NCBI RefSeq assembly: GCF_008806595.1
Contig: NZ_VZRB01000013.1
Span: 1-64,000, forward strand
From: Streptomyces luteolifulvus
GTDB lineage: Bacteria; Actinomycetota; Actinomycetes; Streptomycetales; Streptomycetaceae
Direction: 5' to 3'
DNA: 64,000 bases
The notes beneath the pieces were generated by a model. That model saw nothing but the letters and a program-made list of their open reading frames with translations, was not told where the DNA came from and did no database searches. Position numbers and translations under genes: made by a program. Shown here one piece after another: positions 24,714 through 32,393 of the stretch; position 1 is the stretch's first letter; each line of letters opens with the position of its first letter.

Positions 24714-25637
24714 GTGACGTCGACGGCCGGTGGAGCCGGACAGCTGCTGGCCATCAGCGACCTGCACATCGGTTACGAGGAGAACCGCGCCCTGGTCGAG
24801 AAGATGCGCCCCGACTCGGACCACGACTGGCTGCTGGTGGCCGGCGACGTCGCCGAGAAGGTGGCCGACATCCACTGGGCCCTGGAAACCCTCGCGAGCC
24901 GCTTCAGCAAGGTCGTCTGGGCCCCCGGCAACCACGAGCTGTGGACCCATCCGAAGGACACCGTCACCCTGCGCGGCCTCGCCCGCTACGAGCACCTCGT
25001 CGCCCTGTGCCGGGAGCTCGGAGTGACGACACCGGAAGATCCGTACCCCGTCTGGGACGGCCCCGGCGGTCCCGTGGCCGTCGCACCGCTGTTCCTGCTG
25101 TACGACTACTCGTTCCTGCCTGCCGGCTGCGAGACCAAGGAGCAGGGGCTGGAGTACGCGCGCGGAACCGGCATCGTCTGCAACGACGAGTACCTGCTGC
25201 ACCCCGACCCCTATCCGAGCCGCGAGGACTGGTGCCGGGCCCGCGTCGAGGAGACCGAGCGCAGGCTCGCCGAGCTCCCCGGCGACCTGCCCACGGTCCT
25301 CGTCAACCACTACCCGCTGGACCGGCACCCGACGGACGTCCTGTGGTACCCCGAGTTCGCCATGTGGTGCGGCACCCGCCTCACCGCGGACTGGCACCGC
25401 AGGTTCCGCGTCGAGACCATGGTGTACGGCCACCTCCACATCCCGCGGACCACCTGGCACGAGGGCGTCCGCTTCGAGGAGGTGTCGGTGGGGTACCCCC
25501 GGGAGTGGCGCAAACGGTCGCAGCCGCCGGGGCGGCTGCGGCGCATCCTGCCGAGGGAGGACCGGGAGGACCGGGAGATCAGGGAGGACAAGGAGAAAAA
25601 GGAGGACGGGAAGGACAGGAAGGACGGGGACGCGTGA
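24714..25637 (+). CDS. calcineurin-like metallophosphoesterase
   Basis: A 307-residue two-metal phosphoesterase. All motifs are present: ISDLHIGYEENR (D-x-H, about residue 15), VAGDVAEK (GDxx), APGNHELW (GNHE), VNHYPLDR and YGHLHIPR (GHxH). The start is GTG 24714 after GGAGGGGG. The last 30 residues are an odd Asp/Glu/Lys/Arg-rich tail (EDREDREIREDKEKKEDGKD) encoded by a purine-rich repeat. It is coupled to the PPTase gene (GTGA overlap). A role in coenzyme A or phosphopantetheine turnover is possible from this pairing, but the substrate is unknown. Confidence 0.85.
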   Translation: MTSTAGGAGQLLAISDLHIGYEENRALVEKMRPDSDHDWLLVAGDVAEKVADIHWALETLASRFSKVVWAPGNHELWTHPKDTVTLRGLARYEHLVALCRELGVTTPEDPYPVWDGPGGPVAVAPLFLLYDYSFLPAGCETKEQGLEYARGTGIVCNDEYLLHPDPYPSREDWCRARVEETERRLAELPGDLPTVLVNHYPLDRHPTDVLWYPEFAMWCGTRLTADWHRRFRVETMVYGHLHIPRTTWHEGVRFEEVSVGYPREWRKRSQPPGRLRRILPREDREDREIREDKEKKEDGKDRKDGDA

Positions 25638-26314
25638 TCGAGGAACTGCTGCCGGGCTCGGTGGTGACCGTGGAGGCCCACGGCGACGAGGCGGTCGGCG
25701 ACGCGCACCTGTACCCCGAGGAGGCGGCCGTCGTGGCGCAGGCGGTGCCCAAGCGCCGCCGCGAGTTCGCCGCCGTACGCTCCTGCGCACGGCGCGCGAT
25801 GGAGAAACTGGGCGTGCCGCCGCAGCCCCTCGTGCCCGGCGAACGCGGCGCCCCGCGCTGGCCGGCCGGTGTCGCCGGCAGCATGACGCACTGCGAGGGC
25901 TACTGCGCCGCCGCGCTCGTCCGCGCCACCGACCTGGCCTCCCTCGGCATCGACGCCGAACCGCACCAGGCGCTGCCGGACGGGGTGCTGGCCGCCGTGT
26001 CCCTGCCCGACGAGCGGGACCGGCTGCGCCTGCTCGCCCACCAGCACCCCCACATCCACTGGGAACGGCTCCTGTTCAGCGCCAAGGAGTCCGTCTACAA
26101 GGCGTGGTTCCCCCTCACCGGCCTGTGGCTGGAGTTCACGGAGGCCGACATCGAGGTCGGCGTGGAGCCCGGCGAGCGACCTGGCGGCCGCTTCCACGCC
26201 GAGCTCCTCGTCCCGGGGCCCGTGGTGGGCGGGCGGCGGATCGGCTCCTTCGAAGGCCGGTGGACGGTACGACAGGGCCTGGTGGCCACAGCCGTGACGG
26301 TGCCGCACGGCTGA
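25634..26314 (+). CDS. 4'-phosphopantetheinyl transferase (Sfp/EntD type)
   Basis: A 226-residue enzyme that loads the phosphopantetheine arm of CoA onto carrier proteins of polyketide and peptide synthases. Diagnostic motifs are RREFAAVRSCAR (N-terminal CoA loop), GSMTHCEGY, LGIDAEPH (Mg-binding Asp/Glu) and FSAKESVYKAWFP. GTG 25634 overlaps the preceding stop. S. coelicolor SCO6673 is a studied stand-alone PPTase; this gene sits in what looks like the same context. Confidence 0.92.
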   Translation: MIEELLPGSVVTVEAHGDEAVGDAHLYPEEAAVVAQAVPKRRREFAAVRSCARRAMEKLGVPPQPLVPGERGAPRWPAGVAGSMTHCEGYCAAALVRATDLASLGIDAEPHQALPDGVLAAVSLPDERDRLRLLAHQHPHIHWERLLFSAKESVYKAWFPLTGLWLEFTEADIEVGVEPGERPGGRFHAELLVPGPVVGGRRIGSFEGRWTVRQGLVATAVTVPHG

Positions 26315-26342
26315 CCGGCGGCCGTGGCCGGCCCCGCTCACG

Positions 26343-26579
26343 TCAGTCCTCGGAACACCAGTCCTTCAGCAGCCGGAAGAACGTCTCCTCGTTCCCGGCC
26401 AGTCCCGCGGCCCTCAGGGCCTGTTCCGCCTCGGCGAGCACGGCGGGCGGGACCACGGGTGGTCGGCGGTTCCCGGGCGGGCCGTCCACCACGTCGAAGG
26501 CGGCCCGCACTGTGTGCAGCAGCCGCAGACAGGCCTGGACGGCGGTGCGCTCGTGGTCGGTGAGTACGGCGGTGTGCAT
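26343..26579 (-). CDS. small conserved-type protein of unknown function
   Basis: A 78-residue acidic protein, MHTAVLTDHERTAVQACLRL at its start, mostly helical, ending NEETFFRLLKDWCSED. ATG 26579 is preceded by GGGGAG at good spacing, which supports translation and decides against ATG 26603. It converges on the PPTase gene. I do not recognise it. Confidence 0.6.
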   Translation of the reverse strand: MHTAVLTDHERTAVQACLRLLHTVRAAFDVVDGPPGNRRPPVVPPAVLAEAEQALRAAGLAGNEETFFRLLKDWCSED

Positions 26580-26659
26580 GGGGTCTCCCCGTGTCGGCGT
26601 CATTCCGACTCCAGCTTGCCGTGGGGTACTGACAGTGTTGATGGCTCGGTCGCCTGCGG

Positions 26660-26994
26660 GGCGCCTCAGCCGGTGTCGAGAGCGCGATCGTGCTCAGCCC
26701 TTCGGGCCTCCGCGCGTTCGCGCTCTCGACTCCGGCGCGCCCCTTCGGCTCCCTCGCGGCCGGCGCGTGGGGGTGGTGGGCGTTGGTGGGCTCGCGACCT
26801 GGGCTGGTGTGGACGGGGGTGCTGCTGTCAGTTCTGGGGGCCTGCGGGCGTTCGTGCTCTCGACTCCGGCGCGCCCCTTCGGCTCCCTCGCGGCCGGCGC
26901 GTGGGGACAGTGGGCGTTGGTGGGCCCGCAACCTGGGCTGGTGGCCCGTCTGGGCGGTGTGGACAGGGGTGCTGCTGTCAGCCCTGGGGGCCTA
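26660..26994. repeat. REP-like repeat with a 134-bp tandem duplication
   Basis: Two tandem copies with a 134-bp period (cores at 26723 and 26857) share a block of about 46 identical bases starting gctctcgactccggcg, and more loosely related sequence up to about 26994. The left end (26660-26760) is an inverted homologue of 31560-31685, inside an oxidoreductase gene. The right copy runs into the end of the ImmA/IrrE-like gene. I see no gene between 26580 and 26977. Confidence 0.75.
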
Positions 26995-27526
26995 CGTAGC
27001 CCAGGGATGCCTCGATGCGGCCTGCCAGGTGGTCGCGTTGTACCGGGGCCCTCAGCGATGAACCGGCCAGCCAGGTGCGGCACTTGCTGGCCAGGAGCAG
27101 GCCGAAGCTCTCGGCCTCCCTCTCGTCGGCCAGGTCGAAACGGGTGCGGGCGGCGACCTTCAGCACCGTCGCCTGGAGGTCCGCCTCGTCGTGCAGTAAA
27201 CGGGCCGCGACCGCCGCGCCCTCGACGTGGTGGCTGCAGTGCCCGGCCTTCATGTGCCACAGCTCATGGCCGAGGATCACCAACTGGTGGTCGGGGGCGG
27301 TACGTTCCTCGATGACCACGAGGTCCTGCTCCGCCATGTCGAGCCACAGACCGCTGGCGGTCCCGGGCGGGAAGGCGGCCGTACGGAAGTGGACGGGGCG
27401 GCCCCGGCGTCTGCTCATCGCGGTGCACAGCGCTCCGTACAGGGCCGCGGGCGGCGCCGGTGCGGGCAGGGTCAGCTCCGAGACCAGTTCGCCGCACAGG
27501 CGGCGCATTTCCTTTCCGATGCCCAC
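26978..27526 (-). CDS. ImmA/IrrE-family metallopeptidase-like protein
   Basis: A 182-residue protein with a zinc-peptidase motif HELWH (residues 87-91) in the setting ILGHELWHMKAGHC, typical of the ImmA/IrrE (M78-like) family that cleaves or controls partner HTH repressors. A downstream Glu in DEREAESFG could complete the zinc site. GTG 27526 is chosen for the GGGGGAGG just upstream (short spacing); ATG at codon 7 is an alternative. Its last codons lie in the tandem repeat at 26660-26994, so the C terminus may be recently altered. The HTH gene 14 bp upstream is its likely partner. Confidence 0.8.
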   Translation of the reverse strand: MGIGKEMRRLCGELVSELTLPAPAPPAALYGALCTAMSRRRGRPVHFRTAAFPPGTASGLWLDMAEQDLVVIEERTAPDHQLVILGHELWHMKAGHCSHHVEGAAVAARLLHDEADLQATVLKVAARTRFDLADEREAESFGLLLASKCRTWLAGSSLRAPVQRDHLAGRIEASLGYVGPQG

Positions 27527-27540
27527 AGTCCTCCCCCGGA

Positions 27541-28194
27541 TCACGACTCGGGCCGCTTGACGCTCTCCAAGAGCATGTCGAGCCACTCAGCGACCTTGTC
27601 TCGGTGCTGGTCGGTGGGCAGCTGGGCGGCGCGCCAGGCGATCCCGCGGACGCCGTGGTCCTGGAGCAGCCGCTCCAGTGGGTCGTCGGCGGCCTGGGCG
27701 GCCTCCCGCTCCGCGAGTTTCTGCAGAAGCTCCTGTTCCGTGCGCTGGAGGGCGCCGGCGAGCGCCTCGGGGTCCTCCGCGGTGAGGAATCCCGCGTGCA
27801 CGCGGAAGAAGCGCTGGATGGCGTCGCAGTGCTCCATGGTGGGACGCCGGTCGCCGTTGATGAGCGCTCCGGCCTGCTGGCGGGACATGCCCGCGCCGTC
27901 GGCGATCTCCTGCTGGGTGTACTTGCGGCCGTTGGGCTTGAGCCGGGTGCGGCGCAGCAGGTCCAGACGCTGCAGGAAGCGGGCCTGCACATCCGGCTCG
28001 CCCGCGCGGCGGCCGCTCAGCAGCGCCTTGACGACGGGCTCGGGGACGCCGGAGCCGACGGACAGGCGGCCGGTGTGGAAGACCTCCGCGTGCGGCACGC
28101 CGAGCCGGTCGGCGAGAGCGGTGACGCGGGCCACGACCGCGGGCAGAACAGCCGACGCCGTGTTGCCCGGACCCTCGAAGCCACCCGACACCGA
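27541..28194 (-). CDS. XRE-like HTH regulator, partner of the ImmA/IrrE protein
   Basis: A 217-residue protein. The central region has a helix-turn-helix of the lambda-repressor type (KYTQQEIADGAGMSRQQAGA followed by LINGDRRPTMEHCDAI, about residues 90-130), then a FFRVHAGFL segment and a helical C-terminal half. GTG 28194 fits best because TAGGAG lies 8 nt upstream. It is followed after 14 bp by the metallopeptidase gene, the common actinobacterial pair in which the peptidase controls the repressor. Confidence 0.8.
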   Translation of the reverse strand, partial: SVSGGFEGPGNTASAVLPAVVARVTALADRLGVPHAEVFHTGRLSVGSGVPEPVVKALLSGRRAGEPDVQARFLQRLDLLRRTRLKPNGRKYTQQEIADGAGMSRQQAGALINGDRRPTMEHCDAIQRFFRVHAGFLTAEDPEALAGALQRTEQELLQKLAEREAAQAADDPLERLLQDHGVRGIAWRAAQLPTDQHRDKVAEWLDMLLESVKRPES

Positions 28195-28419
28195 CAGATC
28201 TCCTACGTCTCTCACAGGCTTCTCACAACACAGGGGGTTGCCGTGAACTTCCCGGAGAGTAGCGGGTTGTTCGAACTCACATCCAGGTCTCGCCACAACT
28301 GTGGCCAATTTCAGCCGTCAACGGGCATGAAATGCCACGATAGTTGACACGTCATATGTCGTGGCAGCAGGATCAAGGCGCCGCGTGAAGGCCGCATAGG
28401 CAAGAGGGGTGACCTCCCG

Positions 28420-29079
28420 ATGGCGTATCAGGCAGGAGGGCAGCGGTCCGCGCCGCGGCCTGTCCCCGAGAGTCTTGAGGCCCAGGCGTATCTGCAGGAC
28501 TACGCCACCCTCCTGGCGGCTGTCCCCTTTCCGTCCGTGGTGCTGGACCATGGCTGGGACGTGGTGCTGACCAACACCGCTTTCCAGTCACTTTTCCGCG
28601 GTGTCGGCCCGCATCCGACGGCCATGCCCGGCGAGAACTTCCTCAGGTTCGTCCTGTTCCACCCCGAGGCGAGTTCCGTCCTCGGCGAGCACGAGTCGCG
28701 CTGGTGCCTGCCGATGCTCGCCCACTTCGCGGCGGCCCTGGAGCGGAACGGTCATGACCCCGGGCTCCAGTCGATCCGCCGGGACATCGCCCAGGACCCG
28801 ATCATGGAGGCCGCCTACCGGCAGGGGTTGCCGCACTGGATCCGTGCGGTCGGGGAGCGAGCTGTGGAGCATGACGGCGCGGTCCGTCCGTTGCTGCATC
28901 CCGATCCGCGCTGGGGTGCCACCGACTGCCGTGTCGTCGACGAGACCCCTCCGACGTTGCGGGACATGGGCTGCACCCGGCTGACGCTGGTGCTGCGCTC
29001 GGCCCGCCGGCCGTCGCCCACTGTGCGCCGTGCCCGCAAGACCGGGCACCTGAGCGTCGTACCGCCGCCGGAGGCGTGA
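28420..29079 (+). CDS. MmyB-like ligand-binding domain protein without HTH
   Basis: A 219-residue protein that matches the PAS-like MmyB ligand-binding domain usually found behind an XRE helix-turn-helix: YATLLAAVPFPSVVLDHGWD, VVLTNTAFQSLF, GENFLRFVLFHPEA, and a C-terminal RWGATDCRVVDETPPTLRD. In the family this domain binds a fatty-acid-like ligand. The HTH is absent here, and the separate HTH gene is divergent next door (226 bp away), so it may act as a split partner. A strong hairpin follows the stop. Confidence 0.75.
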   Translation: MAYQAGGQRSAPRPVPESLEAQAYLQDYATLLAAVPFPSVVLDHGWDVVLTNTAFQSLFRGVGPHPTAMPGENFLRFVLFHPEASSVLGEHESRWCLPMLAHFAAALERNGHDPGLQSIRRDIAQDPIMEAAYRQGLPHWIRAVGERAVEHDGAVRPLLHPDPRWGATDCRVVDETPPTLRDMGCTRLTLVLRSARRPSPTVRRARKTGHLSVVPPPEA

Positions 29080-29089
29080 CAGGCCCCAC

Positions 29090-29134
29090 CGCTCCGGCAC
29101 CGTCGGCGTTCAGGTCGCCGACGGCGCCGGAGCG
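29090..29134 (+). terminator. 19-bp stem terminator after the MmyB-domain gene
   Basis: An inverted repeat 29090-29108 / 29116-29134 of 19 bp with a single mismatch and a 7-nt loop, 11 bp past the stop. No T-run. Confidence 0.75.
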
Positions 29135-29196
29135 TTCCCGCACGGCCGGCGGGGGTGTGACCCCCGGCCCGGAGCGGGACTGCGGGGGACGTGCGC

Positions 29197-29247
29197 GATT
29201 CCCGGTCGATCGAGTGTGATTCCCGGTCGAGTGTGATTCCCGGTCGA
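29197..29247. repeat. three direct repeats of a 13-mer upstream of the hydroxyproline operon
   Basis: gattcccggtcga occurs at 29197-29209, 29218-29230 and 29235-29247 (starts 21 and 17 bp apart), two copies linked by gtgt. It lies 135-185 bp upstream of the first catabolic gene. This is either an upstream regulatory array or a slippage product. The rest of 29135-29381 shows no gene. Confidence 0.7.
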
Positions 29248-29362
29248 CCTCAACTCGGCGTTCGGCACCGTGCTTCTGGATCTTCAACAACATGACCCGG
29301 CCCCAGCAGGGGCGGCGGGCGTGTCCCCCGGGCTGCTCGCGCACCATTTCCCGAGGCTGCGG

Positions 29363-29373
29363 TATGTGACATA
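29363..29373. promoter_or_regulatory. GntR-type operator overlapping the hydroxyproline operon start
   Basis: An 11-bp palindrome tatgtgacata, 8 bp before GTG 29382. FCD-type GntR regulators bind short palindromes of this kind, and one is encoded at the end of the same locus. The gene has no ribosome site, and CATAGT at 29370-29375 could be a -10 for a leaderless transcript, so a bound repressor would block initiation. Confidence 0.5.
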
Positions 29374-29381
29374 GTACTGGT

Positions 29382-30533
29382 GTGAGTCAGCGACTGACCT
29401 GCGATGTCGTGGTCGTCGGGGCCGGTATGGTCGGGGCCGCCTGTGCCCTGTACGCGGCCCGTGCGGGCCTGGACGTCGTCCTGGTGGACCGCGGCCCGGT
29501 GGCCGGCGGCACGACCGGTGCGGGCGAGGGCAACCTCCTCGTGTCCGACAAGGAACCGGGCCCGGAGCTGGACCTCGCGCTGCTCTCGCTCCGCCTGTGG
29601 GGCGAGCTCGCGGGGGAGTTCGGGACGGCCGTCGAGTACGAGGCCAAGGGCGGCGTGGTGGTGGCCACTTCGCCCGCATCCCTCGCCGCGCTCGGGCGGT
29701 TCGCCGCCGGACAGCGCGCCGCCGGAGTCGTCGCCGAACCCGTAGAGGGCGACGCCCTCTACGGCCTCGAACCCCACCTCGCCCACGGTCTGCCGGGCGC
29801 CGTGCACTACCCGCAGGACTGCCAGGTCATGCCGGCCCTGGCCGCCGCCCATGCCGTACGGGCCTCGGGCGCCCGCCTGCTCACCGGCCGGACCGTGACG
29901 GACGTACTGCGCACTCCGGGCGGGGCCGTACGCGGAGTCCGTAGCGACCACGGCGACCTCCACGCGCCGGCGGTCGTCAACGCGGCCGGCACCTGGGGCG
30001 CGGAGCTCGCCTCCCTCGCGGGCACCACCCTGCCCGTCCTCCCGCGGCGCGGCTTCGTCCTGGTGACCGAACCGCTGCCGCGCAGGGTCCGCCACAAGGT
30101 GTATGCCGCCGACTATGTCGCCGATGTGGCCAGCGACTCGGCCGCACTGCAGGCCTCGCCGGTCGTGGAGGGCACCGCCGCCGGGCCGGTCCTGATCGGC
30201 GCGAGCCGGGAACGGGTCGGCTTCGACCGGTCGTTCTCGCTGCCCGCCGTACGGGCTCTCGCGGCGGGCGCGACACGGCTGTTCCCCTTCCTGTCGGACG
30301 TCCGCGCCGTCCGCGCCTACCTCGGCTTCCGTCCGTACCTGCCCGACCATCTGCCCGCCATCGGCCCCGACCCCCGGGCACCGGGGCTGTACCACGCCTG
30401 CGGGCACGAGGGCGCCGGCATCGGACTCGCCACCGGAACGGGGCATCTGATCGCACAGGCACTCACCGCGAGGACCCCCGACCTCGACCTGACACCGTTC
30501 CGGCCCGACCGGTTCACCGAGGAGGCGGCGTGA
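29382..30533 (+). CDS. FAD-dependent D-hydroxyproline dehydrogenase-type oxidoreductase (DAO fold)
   Basis: A 383-residue flavoprotein of the glycine oxidase/D-amino acid oxidase fold. It has an N-terminal FAD motif VVVGAGMVGAACALYAARAG, a GAGEGNLLVSDKE loop and a C-terminal YHACGHEGAGIGLATGTGHL motif. With the small 2Fe-2S protein and the second flavoprotein encoded next, it matches the multi-subunit D-hydroxyproline (or sarcosine oxidase-like) dehydrogenase that oxidises cis-4-hydroxy-D-proline to the pyrroline. GTG 29382 has no ribosome site and may be leaderless. Its stop overlaps the next start (GTGA). Confidence 0.82.
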   Translation: MSQRLTCDVVVVGAGMVGAACALYAARAGLDVVLVDRGPVAGGTTGAGEGNLLVSDKEPGPELDLALLSLRLWGELAGEFGTAVEYEAKGGVVVATSPASLAALGRFAAGQRAAGVVAEPVEGDALYGLEPHLAHGLPGAVHYPQDCQVMPALAAAHAVRASGARLLTGRTVTDVLRTPGGAVRGVRSDHGDLHAPAVVNAAGTWGAELASLAGTTLPVLPRRGFVLVTEPLPRRVRHKVYAADYVADVASDSAALQASPVVEGTAAGPVLIGASRERVGFDRSFSLPAVRALAAGATRLFPFLSDVRAVRAYLGFRPYLPDHLPAIGPDPRAPGLYHACGHEGAGIGLATGTGHLIAQALTARTPDLDLTPFRPDRFTEEAA

Positions 30534-30835
30534 CAACAACTCCGCACGAGCTGGCCGGAGCCCGGCCCGGGCCCGCGTTCACCGTCACTCTCGACGGCCG
30601 CGAGATCGAGGCGCTGCCCGGACAGACCGTCGCCGCCGCGCTGTGGGCCGCGGGCGTCACGGCCTGGCGCACCACCCGGGGCGAGGGCCGCCCGCGCGGG
30701 ATCTTCTGCGGCATCGGCGTCTGCTTCGACTGCCTGGTGACCGTCAACGACCGCCCCAACCAACGGGCTTGCCTGGTGCCGCTGCGTCCCGGGGACGCGA
30801 TCCGTACGCAGGAGGGGGCGGGCCACGATGACTGA
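30530..30835 (+). CDS. 2Fe-2S ferredoxin-like subunit of the dehydrogenase
   Basis: A 101-residue small subunit with plant-type ferredoxin ligands Cys60, Cys65, Cys68 and Cys81 in CGIGVCFDCLVTV ... RACLVP. Such short subunits carry electrons between the two flavoproteins of D-hydroxyproline dehydrogenase and related octopine/sarcosine-type dehydrogenases. It overlaps both neighbours (GTGA upstream, 8 bp downstream), which keeps subunit synthesis in step. Confidence 0.88.
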   Translation: MTTTPHELAGARPGPAFTVTLDGREIEALPGQTVAAALWAAGVTAWRTTRGEGRPRGIFCGIGVCFDCLVTVNDRPNQRACLVPLRPGDAIRTQEGAGHDD

Positions 30836-32393
30836 GCGACCGCACCTCGCAGTGATCGGTGCGGGACCGGCGGGCCTCGCCGCCACCGTGGCCGCCGCCG
30901 CGCACGGTCTCAGGGTCACGCTGCTCGACTCGGCCGCGCAGGCGGGCGGGCAGTTCTACCGGCAGCCGGCCGACGGGCTGCGCGCCCGGCGCCCCCAGGC
31001 CCTGCACCACCAGTGGCGGACCTGGGAACGACTGCGGGACGCACTGGACGCTCATGTGAAGGCCGGGCACGTGAGGCATTTGACGGACCATCACGTCTGG
31101 TGCGTCGAACGCGGGGCCGACGGCTTCACCGTGCATGCGCTGCTCGGCCCCGAGCAGGAGGAACCGGTGTCCGTGCCCGCCGACGCCGTGCTCCTCGCGA
31201 CCGGTGGGTACGAGAAGGTGCTGCCCTTCCCCGGCTGGACGCTCCCCGGTGTCCTCACCGCGGGCGGTGCCCAGGCCATGCTCAAGGGCACCCTCGCGGT
31301 GTCCGGGCGTACCGCCGTGGTCGCCGGGACCGGGCCGCTGCTGCTGCCCGTGGCGGCCGGGCTCGCCGCGGCCGGGGTGAAGGTGGCCGCGCTCGTCGAG
31401 TCCGCCGGCCCCCGGGCGTTCCTGCGGCGGACCGGTGCGCTGGCGGCACAGCCGGGCAAGCTCGCCGAAGGGGCCGGATACGCGGCCCGGCTGGCCCGGC
31501 ACCGGGTGCGTCTCCTCGGTCGTCACACGGTCGTCGAGGCGCACGGGGCCGAGCGGGGCGGGAGCGAGCCGCAGGGGCGCTCCGGAGGGGAGGGCCCGAG
31601 CACGCGGAGGCCCGAAGGGCCGGGCACGGCCCGGCTCTCGACACCGGCTGTGCCGGGCACGGCCGGGCTCTCGACACCGGCTGCGGCGCCCGGGAGGCGC
31701 ACGACCCACATGCTGGCGGCGGTGACGGTCGCCGCGCTCGACGCCGAGCGACGGGTCCGGCCCGGGACGCAGCGCCGTATCCCCTGCGACACGCTCGCCG
31801 TCGGCCACGGCATGCTTGCGCACACCGACCTCGCCGAGAGCCTCGGCTGCCGCCTCGAGGGGACCGGCGTCCGCGTCGACGACGAGCAGCGCACCGACGT
31901 GCCCGGCGTCTGGGCGGCGGGGGAGACCACCGGCATCGGCGGCGCGGCCCTCGCGCTGGCCGAGGGCCATATCGCCGGGCGGTCCGTCGCGGCCCGCCTC
32001 CACGGCCACGCACCCGACCCGCGCACCTGGGCCGCGGCCGCCAAGACCCGTACCCGGCTGCGGGCGTTCTCCGCCGCGCTCGATGCCGTGTACGCGCCGC
32101 CCGCGCACTGGGCCGAGCAGATCACCGACGACACCGTCGTGTGCCGCTGCGAGGAGGTCACCGCCGGTGCGGTCCGCGAGGCTGTCGGGGAACTCGGCGC
32201 CGGCGATCTGCGCACCGTGAAGCTGCTCACCCGGGCCGGCATGGGCTGGTGCCAGGGCCGAGTGTGCGCGCCCGCGGTCGCCGGGCTCGCCGGCTGTGAA
32301 CTCACCCCGTCCCGGCGGCCGTTCGCGCGACCCGTGCCGCTCGGGGTCCTGGCACACCAGCACACCCACCCCACCGGGAGAGGATCCTCATGA
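30828..32393 (+). CDS. FAD/NAD(P)-binding oxidoreductase subunit with C-terminal Fe-S domain
   Basis: A 521-residue subunit. An N-terminal FAD motif VIGAGPAGLAATVAAAAHG, a second dinucleotide fold (TAVVAGTGPLLLPVAAG, about residues 163-180) and a C-terminal BFD-like Cys set (CRCEEV ... WCQGRVC) identify the alpha-type subunit of D-hydroxyproline/octopine dehydrogenases. Residues about 245-290 are an odd insert (SEPQGRSGGEGPSTRRPEGP, then two LSTPA repeats) that corresponds to the dispersed DNA repeat at 31560-31685. It appears to sit in a loop, so the enzyme may still work. The stop overlaps the next start (ATGA). Confidence 0.85.
   Translation: MTERPHLAVIGAGPAGLAATVAAAAHGLRVTLLDSAAQAGGQFYRQPADGLRARRPQALHHQWRTWERLRDALDAHVKAGHVRHLTDHHVWCVERGADGFTVHALLGPEQEEPVSVPADAVLLATGGYEKVLPFPGWTLPGVLTAGGAQAMLKGTLAVSGRTAVVAGTGPLLLPVAAGLAAAGVKVAALVESAGPRAFLRRTGALAAQPGKLAEGAGYAARLARHRVRLLGRHTVVEAHGAERGGSEPQGRSGGEGPSTRRPEGPGTARLSTPAVPGTAGLSTPAAAPGRRTTHMLAAVTVAALDAERRVRPGTQRRIPCDTLAVGHGMLAHTDLAESLGCRLEGTGVRVDDEQRTDVPGVWAAGETTGIGGAALALAEGHIAGRSVAARLHGHAPDPRTWAAAAKTRTRLRAFSAALDAVYAPPAHWAEQITDDTVVCRCEEVTAGAVREAVGELGAGDLRTVKLLTRAGMGWCQGRVCAPAVAGLAGCELTPSRRPFARPVPLGVLAHQHTHPTGRGSS
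31560..31685 (+). repeat. REP-like element inserted in frame within a coding region
   Basis: Homologous, in opposite orientation, to 26660-26760: both share ggaggcccgaagggc and gctctcgacaccggctg, with interrupted similarity between. Inside it a 33-bp unit containing gctctcgacaccggctg is duplicated (31634-31650 and 31667-31683). The insert length keeps the reading frame open. Confidence 0.7.

Noticed and set aside
26660..26994. CRISPR array
   Set aside because: Only two long copies with a 134-bp period; no short repeats with unique spacers and no cas genes.
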